This document shows positions 1-7,351 of a DNA stretch of 34,064 nt, piece by piece. A program made the position numbers and the translations under genes. This DNA comes from JBFWQM01 sp050249455 (GTDB taxonomy: Bacteria > Pseudomonadota > Alphaproteobacteria > MPNO01 > VGEU01): NCBI GenBank assembly GCA_050249455.1, contig JBFWQM010000024.1, positions 1 through 34,064 of the forward strand, written 5' to 3'. The notes under the pieces are model-generated. The model had not been told where the DNA came from. It saw only the letters and a list, made by a program, of their open reading frames with translations, and ran no database searches. Every line of letters starts with the position of its first letter. Position 1 is the stretch's first letter.

Positions 1-644
1 GGGAAGTCCTTGAACAGGTCCGAGGTCAGGAACTGCATGAACGCGGTGGTGTCGCCGTTGATGTAGTGCGCGCCGGTGTAGTGGAACGCCGGGTTGGCGG
101 AGGAGGAGACGTGCACCATGCCCGGCACGTCGAGCTCCACCATCTTCTCGTAGAGCGGGTACCACCACTTGTCGGTCAGCGGCGGATCGCGCCAGTAGCC
201 GCCGGCCGGGTCGGGGTTGAGGTTGCAGCCGACGAAGCCGAGCTCGGTCACGCAGCGCACCAGCTCCGGGATGCAGTTGTCCGGCTTGACGCCCGGCGAC
301 TGCGGCAGCTGGCACACGCCGACGAAGTTCTCGGGATACAGCGTGCAGACGCGGTGGATCATGTCGTTGCACGCTTCCGACCAGGTCTCGCTGACCGCGG
401 CATTGCCGATGTGGTGCGCCATGCCGGCGGCGCGCGGCGAGAAGATGGTGAGGTCGGTGCCGCGCTCGCGCTGGAGCTTCAACTGCGCGCCCTCGACGCT
501 TTCGCGGATCTGGTCGTCGGAGACCTTGAGGCTGTGGCGCGTCGGCTTCCACGACGGGTCCTTCATCCCGGCGATCTGCGCGTCGCGGAAGTCCTGCAGC
601 GCCTTGGGCGAGGTGGTGTAGTGGCCGTGGCAATCGATGATCAT
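1..644 (-). CDS. ligJ: 4-oxalomesaconate hydratase LigJ, 3' end cut by window edge
   Basis: Amidohydrolase-superfamily hydratase that converts 4-oxalomesaconate to 4-carboxy-4-hydroxy-2-oxoadipate in the protocatechuate 4,5-cleavage (and gallate) pathway. About 214 codons are visible of a protein usually near 340 aa; the C-terminal part lies beyond the left edge. The start ATG at 644 opens MIIDCHGHYTT, whose H6-x-H8 pair is the first metal-binding motif of the superfamily. The text then follows LigJ closely: RERGTDLTIFSPRA, MAHHIGN, FVGVCQLPQSPG, GCNLNPDP and a tail of TTAFMQFL and LFKDFP at the edge. It begins 25 bases after the aldolase stop, so the two are probably co-transcribed. The assignment to LigJ rather than another COG2159 amidohydrolase comes from remembered family sequence, not from an alignment. 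Confidence 0.86.
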   Translation of the reverse strand, partial: MIIDCHGHYTTSPKALQDFRDAQIAGMKDPSWKPTRHSLKVSDDQIRESVEGAQLKLQRERGTDLTIFSPRAAGMAHHIGNAAVSETWSEACNDMIHRVCTLYPENFVGVCQLPQSPGVKPDNCIPELVRCVTELGFVGCNLNPDPAGGYWRDPPLTDKWWYPLYEKMVELDVPGMVHVSSSANPAFHYTGAHYINGDTTAFMQFLTSDLFKDF

Positions 645-669
645 GGCGTCCCTGTCCGGATGTATGGGC

Positions 670-1533
670 TCAGCCGCGGCCGGCGAGCTTGAGGCCCTTG
701 TCGAGCCCGGCGTAGCTGCGCACCGGCGCGGCCATCAGCCAGCGATAGCCCTCGCCCAGGATGCGCTCGACGTTGCTGGCGTCGACATGCGGGTGGCCGA
801 CCGGCACGCCGTGCTTCTTGGCGACCTCCAGCACCTTGGCCATCGCGCCGAGCACCTCCGGGTGCTCGTACTGGCGCGGGTAGCCGAGCTCCTGGCTCAA
901 GTCGCCCTCGCCAATCAGGACGCAGCCGATGCCGGGCACGTTCTTGAACATGTCGTCGAGGTTGGCGATGCCGACGGTGTCCTCGATCATCAGGATCACC
1001 ATGATCTCGCCGTGCGGCGCCAGCGGCCACACGTCGGCGCGCTGGTAGTATTCCTGCTGCGTCAGGCCCCAGTAGCGCGCGGCGGTGGTCGGCCCGTCGC
1101 CGCGCACGCCGGCCGGCTCGTAGAGCGGCGCCGACTTGAGCCGCGGATAGCGGCACGACGCGACCGCGTTGTAGGCCTGGTCCACGGTCGAGACGTGCGG
1201 CCACACCACGCCGTAGGCGCCGAGGTCGAGCGCCTGCTTGGCCAGCCACTGGTTCTTCTCCTCGCCGTTGGGCGGGATGCGGACCATCGGGGTGACGGCG
1301 GGCGCCAGCGAGCCCGAGGTCGCGATCTGGCGCCGGTTCAGCATGTACTGGAAGCAGTCGGCCAGGGCGCGGCCGTCCCACGGCCGGTGCTCCATCTCGT
1401 AGACGATGCCGTCGTACTTGGCGGCCGAGAAGGCGAGCGCCGCCTCGACGTCGGCGGTGGCGAAGGCCGTGAATGTCGGCTTGCCCTGCTCCAGCGCGCG
1501 GATGACGCCGTTCAGCCGCGGAATGTCGCTCAT
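670..1533 (-). CDS. HpcH/HpaI-family aldolase, possibly acting after LigJ
   Basis: A 287-aa class II (metal-dependent) aldolase of the HpcH/HpaI/citrate-lyase-beta family, which cleaves 4-hydroxy-2-oxo acids to pyruvate and an aldehyde or oxo acid. Visible family marks are the YEMEH block with H49 as candidate base, R85 in TPMVRIP for the oxo-acid carboxylate, an acidic metal ligand in MIEDTVG and IGEGDLSQELG near residues 165-200. LigJ makes 4-carboxy-4-hydroxy-2-oxoadipate, so the obvious inference is that this protein cleaves that compound to pyruvate and oxaloacetate. In Sphingobium that step is done by LigK/ProA of the unrelated RraA-like family. The ATG at 1533 is kept; the MBL gene ends 79 bases upstream. 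Family is secure, exact substrate is not. Confidence 0.85.
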   Translation of the reverse strand: MSDIPRLNGVIRALEQGKPTFTAFATADVEAALAFSAAKYDGIVYEMEHRPWDGRALADCFQYMLNRRQIATSGSLAPAVTPMVRIPPNGEEKNQWLAKQALDLGAYGVVWPHVSTVDQAYNAVASCRYPRLKSAPLYEPAGVRGDGPTTAARYWGLTQQEYYQRADVWPLAPHGEIMVILMIEDTVGIANLDDMFKNVPGIGCVLIGEGDLSQELGYPRQYEHPEVLGAMAKVLEVAKKHGVPVGHPHVDASNVERILGEGYRWLMAAPVRSYAGLDKGLKLAGRG

Positions 1534-1612
1534 GCCGTCCCCTCAAGCCCAGGTCTGCCGTTTTGCCGGCCGCATCGTGCCTGCCGGCCGCGGAGGAGGC
1601 AAGCGCGACGGC

Positions 1613-2491
1613 TCAGCGCCCGGTGAAGCGGAAGCGCCACGCCGCGCCGGCGCCCACCACCCGCCCGGCGGTGGGGGCGGGGAAGTGGGTGGGCAGCACC
1701 ACGACGTCGCGGCCGGCGTAGTCGTCCAGGCAGCGCCGCCGCGACCGGGCGGCAAGCGCGGGGTCGGAACAGAAGACGGTGCTCCAGTCCGGTTCGATGC
1801 ACTGCAGCGCGTGGTGCATCATGTCGCCGGTGAAGACCGCGCGCACGCCGTTCGACTGGACGTTGACGCAGACGTGGCCGGGCGAATGGCCCGGGCTCGG
1901 CGAAAGCCAGACCGTGTCGTCGAGCTGGAAGTCGTCGTCCACCAGCACCGCGCGGCCGGCCTCCACCACCGGCAGCACGCTGTCGCGGAAATGCGGCCCC
2001 GACTCGTGGACCGCGATCGCGTCCGCCGCCTGCCAGGCCTCGAACTCGCGGCGGCTGAAAACGTAGCGGGCATTCGGAAACGTCGGCACCCAGCGGCCGT
2101 CGACCAGCCGCGTGTTCCAGCCGCAGTGGTCGACGTGAAGATGCGTGCAGAAGACGTAGTCGATCTGGTCGAAGCCGATCCCGGTGGCGCGCAGGCCGTC
2201 GACCCAGGGGGCCTTCGGGAAGGCGAGCGCCGGCCAGCGGCCCGGCTTGTCGGCGCCGACGCAGGTGTCGATCAGCAGGGTGTGGCGCGGCGTGCGGACC
2301 AGGAACGACTGGTAGGTGATGACCAGCCGGTCGCTCACCGCATCGTAGAGGAACGGCTCCATGTGGCGCAGGTGGTCGTGCGCCACGGCGGGATCGGCGG
2401 TCGGAAACATCGCGGCGGGGCTGCGCCACGGACCGTCGCGCTCGACGATCCGGTCGATCCTCACTTCGCCCAGCATGATCGTCGGCGGCAT
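1613..2491 (-). CDS. MBL-fold metallo-hydrolase at the head of the ligJ operon
   Basis: A 292-aa metallo-beta-lactamase-fold hydrolase with the binuclear zinc motif H117-L-H119-V-D121-H122, followed by PGHSPGH near residue 190, GDMMHHALQ near 212 and a last metal His in LPTHFPAP. The layout is that of lactonase or esterase-like MBL proteins; no signal peptide is seen, so it should be cytoplasmic. The start at 2491 (MPPTIM) is chosen because AGGAG lies 8 bases upstream; an in-frame ATG at 2590 would give a 33-residue extension without family character and would run across the predicted promoter of the TRAP operon. It is first in a probable operon with the aldolase and ligJ, so a lactone or ester intermediate of aromatic breakdown is a reasonable but unproven substrate. 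A close paralogue lies at 22364-23245. Confidence 0.88.
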   Translation of the reverse strand: MPPTIMLGEVRIDRIVERDGPWRSPAAMFPTADPAVAHDHLRHMEPFLYDAVSDRLVITYQSFLVRTPRHTLLIDTCVGADKPGRWPALAFPKAPWVDGLRATGIGFDQIDYVFCTHLHVDHCGWNTRLVDGRWVPTFPNARYVFSRREFEAWQAADAIAVHESGPHFRDSVLPVVEAGRAVLVDDDFQLDDTVWLSPSPGHSPGHVCVNVQSNGVRAVFTGDMMHHALQCIEPDWSTVFCSDPALAARSRRRCLDDYAGRDVVVLPTHFPAPTAGRVVGAGAAWRFRFTGR

Positions 2492-2543
2492 CCGGGGTAC
2501 TCCTGATATCGCGGCGATGCTAGCACGGCGGCGGCCTCCGGGG

Positions 2544-2572
2544 TTGGCCGGCATTGGGGCCTCGGCTATAGT
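2544..2572 (+). promoter_or_regulatory. Predicted sigma70-type promoter of the TRAP operon
   Basis: TTGGCC at 2544-2549 and TATAGT at 2567-2572 are separated by exactly 17 bases, upstream of the dctQ start at 2641. The short divergent gap (2492-2640) must also hold the promoter of the minus-strand MBL-aldolase-ligJ operon, so one regulator could control both units. This is from pattern matching only. Confidence 0.5.
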
Positions 2573-2640
2573 CGCCGGCAAGAAGGACAAGCCGGCACGC
2601 GATCGCGTGGCGCGTCACGACGACCTGGGGAGGTTACGCA

Positions 2641-3144
2641 GTGCGCCCGAGCGACAAGGCCATCCAGATTCCCCTTACCGCGTTCGCCTGGATTGGCGGC
2701 ATCGCCATCACCCTGATGATGCTGCACGTGGTGGCCGACGTGTTCGGCCGCCTGTTCTTCAACCATCCGCTCGACGGCACGACCGAGATCGTGTCGCGGT
2801 TTTACATGGTGATCGTGATCTTCTTCCCGCTCGCCTACGTGTGCCACCACGAGGGACACATCCTGGTCGAGCTGTTCACCAAGGGCATGTCGCGCCGCCG
2901 GCTTGCCGGTCTCGAATTCGTGATCGGCCTCGTGACCGTCGCCTTCGTCTTCTGGTTCGCCTGGGAAACCCTCACCGAGGCGCGCTCGGCCTACGACATC
3001 AACGAGCAGGCGGAGACGGCGGACGCGATGATGACGGTCTGGCCGTCGCGATTCCTGCTTCCGCTCGGCCTCGGCCTGATGGCGGTCTACTGCATCTACC
3101 GCGCGGTCGAGGATTGGCGGATCGCGACCGGGCGTCGGGACTGA
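2641..3144 (+). CDS. dctQ: TRAP transporter small permease subunit DctQ
   Basis: A 167-aa inner-membrane protein of the TRAP small-permease (DctQ) family. Four hydrophobic segments are visible: about residues 10-35, 50-70, 92-112 and 135-155. The family-typical FFNHPLDGTTEI and the charged loop HHEGHILVELF lie between the first and third. It forms the membrane complex with DctM and uses an ion gradient to import an organic acid captured by the periplasmic binding protein. The start is GTG at 2641, preceded by GGGGAGG (2627-2633) with a 7-base spacer. dctM follows after 64 bases. Substrate cannot be read from this subunit; the divergent ligJ operon suggests an aromatic acid or a related di/tricarboxylate. 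Confidence 0.9.
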   Translation: MRPSDKAIQIPLTAFAWIGGIAITLMMLHVVADVFGRLFFNHPLDGTTEIVSRFYMVIVIFFPLAYVCHHEGHILVELFTKGMSRRRLAGLEFVIGLVTVAFVFWFAWETLTEARSAYDINEQAETADAMMTVWPSRFLLPLGLGLMAVYCIYRAVEDWRIATGRRD

Positions 3145-3184
3145 GCGGCGCGACGACGGTCGCGCTTCGGACAATCTAGAATAA

Positions 3185-3211
3185 CCGCCGCAGGCGGAGG
3201 AGGCAGCCCTG
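3185..3211 (+). promoter_or_regulatory. Hairpin and Shine-Dalgarno setting a CTG start for dctM
   Basis: CCGCC (3185-3189), GCA, GGCGG (3193-3197) can form a small hairpin that runs straight into AGGAGG (3198-3203). Five bases later comes CTG (3209-3211), in frame with dctM. No ATG, GTG or TTG lies between the in-frame TAA at 3182 and GTG 3272. The hairpin shares two G residues with the ribosome site, so it could tune dctM translation relative to dctQ; that effect is inference. Confidence 0.55.
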
Positions 3212-4516
3212 ACACCGCTGCAGATCGGCTTTGCCGGGCTTGGCATACTCCTGGTCCTGATCGCGCTCCGCGTGCCGATCGGGTTGTCGCTGATGCTGGT
3301 TTCGATCGGCGGCATTTCGGCGCTGCGCGGCTGGGATGTCGCCGCCGGGCTGCTGCAGACCGAGCCCTACGACTTCGGCGCCCACTGGTCGTTCTCGGCC
3401 ATCCCCATGTTCCTGTTGATGGGGGCGGTCGCCCACCGCACCGGGATCAGCGCCTCGCTGTTCGACGCGGCGCGGGTGTGGGTCGGGCGGATGCCGGGCG
3501 GCCTCGCGATCGCCGCCAACTTCGCTTGCGCCGGCTTCTCCGCGGTCTCGGGGTCGAGCCTGGCGACCGCGGCGGCGATGGGGCGGCTGACCATCCCGGA
3601 GATGATCCGCGCCAATTACGACCGCGGACTGGCGACGGGCGTGGTGGCGTCCGCCGGGACTTTGGGCTCGATGATCCCGCCGTCGATCGCTTTCGTGCTC
3701 TACGGCATCTTCGCCGAGGTCTCGATCAGCAAGCTGTTCATCGCCGGCATCCTGCCCGGCCTGCTGACGGCGGCGGTATACGCCCTGATGATCGTGATCC
3801 GCTGCTCGATCAACCCCGAGCTCGGCCCGATCGACCCGCGCCGCTTCACGATGCGCGAGAGATTCCTTGCCCTGCGCGACGTGTGGCCGGTGCTCGTGCT
3901 CATCGTCGCCATCATCGGCGGGCTCTACGGCGGCGTCGTGACCCCGACCGAAGGCGGCGCCTTCGGCGCCTTCGTCGCGGTGGTGATCGCCTTCTTCCAG
4001 GGCCGCCTCACCTGGGAGAACTTCAGGGAAAGCGTGTTCGAGGCGGTCAGCGGCACGGCGCGGATCTTCTGGGTCGCGATCGGCGCGATCCTGATCACCC
4101 GCTTCCTGGCGATGACCGGCGCCTCGGCGTTCCTGAAGGACGTCATCGGCTCGTGGGGCGCCGACCCCATCCTGCTCGTGCTCGCGACGTCGCTGATCTA
4201 CCTCGTCCTCGGCATGTTCCTCGACCCGCTGGGCCTCCTGCTGCTGACGCTGCCGCTGCTGCTGCCGATGTTCGAGGCGCTGCACCTCGACCTGATCTGG
4301 TTCGGCGTTCTGGTGGTGAAGTACCTGGAGATCGGGCTGCTCACGCCGCCGGTCGGGCTCAACGTCTACATGATCAAGAGCGTCGTCGGGAACGAGATCC
4401 CGCTGGAGACGATCTTCAAGGGCGTCGGCTGGTTCCTCGCCTGCGAGGTGATCGTCGTGACCCTGCTGGTGTCGTTTCCGCAGATCTCGCTCTACCTGCC
4501 CAGCCTGATGGACTGA
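3209..4516 (+). CDS. dctM: TRAP transporter large permease subunit DctM
   Basis: A 435-aa DctM-family permease, the ion-coupled translocating subunit, with about a dozen hydrophobic segments over its whole length. Family blocks seen are HWSFSAIPMFLLMG, GFSAVSGSSLATAAAMG, AGTLGSMIPPSIAFVLYG, GVVTPTEGGAFGA, LGMFLDPLGLLLLTLP and LLTPPVGLNVY near the end. The start is placed at CTG 3209 because AGGAGG lies 5 bases upstream and because translation from there adds a hydrophobic first helix (TPLQIGFAGLGILLVLIA). Beginning at GTG 3272 would remove that helix, and no ribosome site precedes it. The resulting length matches the family norm of about 425-440 aa. It sits between dctQ and the first dctP in one operon. 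Confidence 0.9.
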   Translation: MTPLQIGFAGLGILLVLIALRVPIGLSLMLVSIGGISALRGWDVAAGLLQTEPYDFGAHWSFSAIPMFLLMGAVAHRTGISASLFDAARVWVGRMPGGLAIAANFACAGFSAVSGSSLATAAAMGRLTIPEMIRANYDRGLATGVVASAGTLGSMIPPSIAFVLYGIFAEVSISKLFIAGILPGLLTAAVYALMIVIRCSINPELGPIDPRRFTMRERFLALRDVWPVLVLIVAIIGGLYGGVVTPTEGGAFGAFVAVVIAFFQGRLTWENFRESVFEAVSGTARIFWVAIGAILITRFLAMTGASAFLKDVIGSWGADPILLVLATSLIYLVLGMFLDPLGLLLLTLPLLLPMFEALHLDLIWFGVLVVKYLEIGLLTPPVGLNVYMIKSVVGNEIPLETIFKGVGWFLACEVIVVTLLVSFPQISLYLPSLMD

Positions 4517-4567
4517 CGCGTACCGCGTCCTCGCACAGGGAGAAACCAACCGACAGGAGACGTCATC

Positions 4568-5743
4568 ATGCAGTTCAGGGTCACGGCCTGCGCTTTCGCT
4601 TTGGCGACACTGACGGCGGCCGCATCCGGCGCCGCATCGGCGGCCGGATTGAAGGAGATGGTCTACTCCAGCTACGCGCCGCCCAAGCACGCGATGAACG
4701 CCTACGGCATCGCGCCGCTGCTCGAGGAGCTCACCGCGGCGGGCATCCCGTGGAAGCTGGTCACCGGCGGCCAGATGTTCAGCGCGCAGAACACGCTGAA
4801 GGGCATCGGCAACCGCACCGCCGACGGCGGCGGGCCGGTCGTAACTCCCTACACCCGGTCCGAGCTGAAGCACGCCAACCTGATCGGCGACCTGATGATG
4901 TTCGGCTCCAGCGGCCTGGCGATGACCGGCGCGGCGCTGGAGACCTTTTTCCTTGGCGCCTGTCCCGGCTGCATCGACGATTTCAAGAAGAACGGCGTGA
5001 CCTACCTGTCGGGCTTCGGCTCCGGCGGCTACGCGCTGATGTGCAACAAGCCGGTGAAGACCGTCGCCGACGTCGCCGGCAAGAAGGTGCGCACCACCGG
5101 CGCGCTCGGCCGCTGGGCGAAGTCGATGGGCGCGACGCCGGTGAACATGACCGCCGGCGACATGGTGGAGGCGATGGCGCGCGGCCAGATCGACTGCATC
5201 ATGGGCCCGATGGCGTGGCTCAAGTCCTACCCGCTGGAGGACTCGGTCACACACATCTACGACTACGACCTCGGCGCGCTGGCCGGCATCGGCCTGTTCA
5301 ACATCAACAACAAGGTGTGGGAAGGCTACGACGACGCGCAGAAGCGCCGCATCTGGGCGGCGCAACCGGCCGCGATCGCCCGTACGGTGGTGCTCGGCTA
5401 CATCGGCGACAACGAGCGGTCGCGCAAGGTCGCCAAGGCCAGGGGAATCGTGATGTCGCCGCAGGACGAGGCGGTGCGCGTGCTGTGGGCGGAGCACAAG
5501 AAGGAGGACTACGACGCGGCCGTGAAGCACGCCGCCAAGCTGCAGGTCGAGGCGCCGGAGAAGATCGCCGATGCCTTCATCGCCGCGATCGCGAAATGGA
5601 ACAAGCTGGTCGACGGACCGAAGCTACACGAGAAGATCGCCGCCGCGGATGCCGACGAGGCCAAGCTCGCCGAAGTCGCGAAGGCGTTCGAGGCGATGCT
5701 GCGTGACGAGATCTATGCCAAGGCCGATCCGTCGAAGCTTTGA
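4568..5743 (+). CDS. dctP: TRAP solute-binding protein, copy 1 of 3
   Basis: A 391-aa periplasmic DctP-type binding protein with a cleavable signal peptide of about 26 residues ending ASAAG. The mature protein starts KEMVYSSYAPPKH and carries the ligand-Arg block GKKVRTTGALGRW, followed by MVEAMARGQIDC. Four cysteines are shared by all three paralogues here: a CPGC pair near residue 137, one in ALMCNK and one in QIDC; in the oxidising periplasm they may form disulfides. The C-terminal tail beyond the usual core is helical and rich in Lys, Ala and Asp. AGGAG precedes the ATG at 4568. It follows dctM by 51 bases, so this copy is the one most likely to be co-transcribed with the permeases. Confidence 0.9.
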   Translation: MQFRVTACAFALATLTAAASGAASAAGLKEMVYSSYAPPKHAMNAYGIAPLLEELTAAGIPWKLVTGGQMFSAQNTLKGIGNRTADGGGPVVTPYTRSELKHANLIGDLMMFGSSGLAMTGAALETFFLGACPGCIDDFKKNGVTYLSGFGSGGYALMCNKPVKTVADVAGKKVRTTGALGRWAKSMGATPVNMTAGDMVEAMARGQIDCIMGPMAWLKSYPLEDSVTHIYDYDLGALAGIGLFNINNKVWEGYDDAQKRRIWAAQPAAIARTVVLGYIGDNERSRKVAKARGIVMSPQDEAVRVLWAEHKKEDYDAAVKHAAKLQVEAPEKIADAFIAAIAKWNKLVDGPKLHEKIAAADADEAKLAEVAKAFEAMLRDEIYAKADPSKL

Positions 5744-5937
5744 GGCCGCCGGCGTTCCGCGTGCGGGGAATTAGGTATTCGTCCTGAGGGCCGGCAAGTG
5801 CCTAATGGCGTGGGAACTCTATCTGGCGGACCGCTAGTCCTTGGACCCGTCGGACCAATTCGTCTAGAGTCGTGATGTAAACAGGGATGCATCGTGCAGG
5901 GCGCGCGCATCCGAACAAGCGCAGGGAGCAGACAACG
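5744..5937. promoter_or_regulatory. Spacer between binding proteins 1 and 2 with two inverted repeats
   Basis: This 194-base gap holds ATTAGG at 5770-5775 matched by CCTAAT at 5801-5806, and the near-palindrome TTGGACCCGTCGGACCAA at 5841-5858. The palindrome also offers a TTGGAC box 17 bases before TCTAGA (5864-5869), which could be a weak promoter for the gene at 5938. An operator overlapping a promoter would fit, but no regulator gene is nearby and neither site is proven. Confidence 0.3.
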
Positions 5938-7107
5938 ATGCGATACCGGATTACCGCTGGCGCACTGGCCGTCGGCATTGCCGCGTTGGCCGGCGCGACC
6001 GCCGCGCAGGCCCAGACCAAGGAAATGGTCTATTCGAGCTACCTGCCGCCGAAGCACCTGATGAACACGTTCGGCATCGAGCCCATGTTCAAGGAGCTCG
6101 CGGCCGCCGGCATCCCGTGGAAGCTGGTCACCGGCGGCCAGATGTTCAGCGCCCAGAACACGCTGAAGGGCGTCGGCAACCGTACCGCCGACGGCGGCGG
6201 GCCGACGGTGACGCCATATACGCGCGCCGAGCTGAAGCACGCCAACATCGTCGCCGACCTGCTGATGTTCGGCCGCGACTCGATGGCGATGTCGGCGGCG
6301 GCGGTCGAGACCTACATGCTGAACTGCCCCGAATGCCTCGACGACTACAAGCGCAACGGCACGGTCTATCTCTCCGGCTACGGCGTCGGCGGCTACACCC
6401 TGCTCTGCAACAAGCAGGTCGCGAAGCTCGCCGACGTGGAAGGCAAGAAGGTCCGCACCACCGGTCCGCTCGGCCGCTGGGCCAAGGCGATGGGCGGCAC
6501 GCCGGTCAACATGACGTCCGGCGACATGGTCGAGGCGATGGCGCGCGGCCAGATCGACTGCATCATGGGCTCGATCGCCTGGCTGAAGGCCTATCCGCTA
6601 GATGACAGCGTCAAGTCGATCTACGAGTACAACCTCGGCTCGCTCGCCGGCATCGGCCTGTTCATCGTCAACCGCAAGGTCTGGGACGGCTACACCGCCG
6701 ACCAGCACAAGAAGATCCTGGCGGCCCAGGCCGGCGGTGTGGCCCGCACCGTGCTGGCCGGCTACATCGGCGACGAGGCGCGCGCGCGCAATCTCGCCAA
6801 GGAGAAGGGGATCCCGATCAACAAGGCGGGCGACGACATCATGAAGGTGTGGAGCACCTTCAAGGAACACGAGCTCGAACTGACGATCAAGAACGCCGAG
6901 AAGATCGGCGTGAAGGAGCCGAAGCGGATCGCCGACTCCTTCCTGAAGAACCTCGCGAAGTGGGAGGACATGGTCAACAAGGCCGGCCTGCCGAAGATGG
7001 TGGACGCGGCCGGCACTGACCAGGCCAAGCTGGATGCGGCGACAAAGATCTACCAGGACATGATCCAGAAGACGATCTACGACAAGGTCGACGTCGCGAA
7101 GCTTTAG
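5938..7107 (+). CDS. TRAP solute-binding protein, copy 2 of 3
   Basis: A 389-aa paralogue of the binding proteins on either side. The signal peptide is about 22 residues, with a hydrophobic core and AAQAQ at the cleavage region; the mature part begins KEMVYSSYLPPKH. It keeps the ligand-Arg block GKKVRTTGPLGRW, QIDC and the NCPEC pair. The start at ATG 5938 is preferred to the upstream ATG at 5887 because AGGGAG lies about 9 bases before it and because the signal peptide then begins correctly. It has its own 194-base upstream region and ends at a strong terminator (7127-7154), so it may be expressed separately. It probably widens or alters ligand choice for the single DctQM pair or for a transporter elsewhere. 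Confidence 0.88.
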   Translation: MRYRITAGALAVGIAALAGATAAQAQTKEMVYSSYLPPKHLMNTFGIEPMFKELAAAGIPWKLVTGGQMFSAQNTLKGVGNRTADGGGPTVTPYTRAELKHANIVADLLMFGRDSMAMSAAAVETYMLNCPECLDDYKRNGTVYLSGYGVGGYTLLCNKQVAKLADVEGKKVRTTGPLGRWAKAMGGTPVNMTSGDMVEAMARGQIDCIMGSIAWLKAYPLDDSVKSIYEYNLGSLAGIGLFIVNRKVWDGYTADQHKKILAAQAGGVARTVLAGYIGDEARARNLAKEKGIPINKAGDDIMKVWSTFKEHELELTIKNAEKIGVKEPKRIADSFLKNLAKWEDMVNKAGLPKMVDAAGTDQAKLDAATKIYQDMIQKTIYDKVDVAKL

Positions 7108-7126
7108 CCCGGCCTCAGACGGCCGC

Positions 7127-7154
7127 AAAGGCGGGCGCTTGCGCCCGCCTTTTT
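7127..7154 (+). terminator. Rho-independent terminator after binding protein 2
   Basis: AAAGGCGGGCGC (7127-7138) and GCGCCCGCCTTT (7141-7152) form a perfect 12-base stem around a two-base centre (a four-base loop in practice), and the right arm runs into a T-run ending at 7154. It lies 19 bases after the stop of the second binding protein and separates it from the third. Confidence 0.88.
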
Positions 7155-7351
7155 CGTTGCGACCGCCTCTCTCGCGCCGGCGTGCTGCGGCCGGGCGCCG
7201 GACTACGCATGAACCCCTATGGGACGGGGCGGCCTTGGCCGCCCGGAACGGGTTCGTCTACCCTGTGGACGGCGCGGCCCGATGCCGTGCCGGATCATTG
7301 CGTGCACTTTCGACACGAGGAGCAGCCACACAAGCCACGGGAGACATCGAC

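Noticed and set aside
3176..5530. 784-codon open frame on the minus strand across dctM and the first binding protein
   Set aside because: Composition is Arg/His/Asp/Gln-rich without domains; it is an antisense shadow of two well-supported genes in GC-rich DNA.
7139..7351. 71-residue N-terminal extension of the third TRAP binding protein
   Set aside because: It begins in a terminator and would bury the signal peptide; the ribosome site and signal peptide both support 7352.
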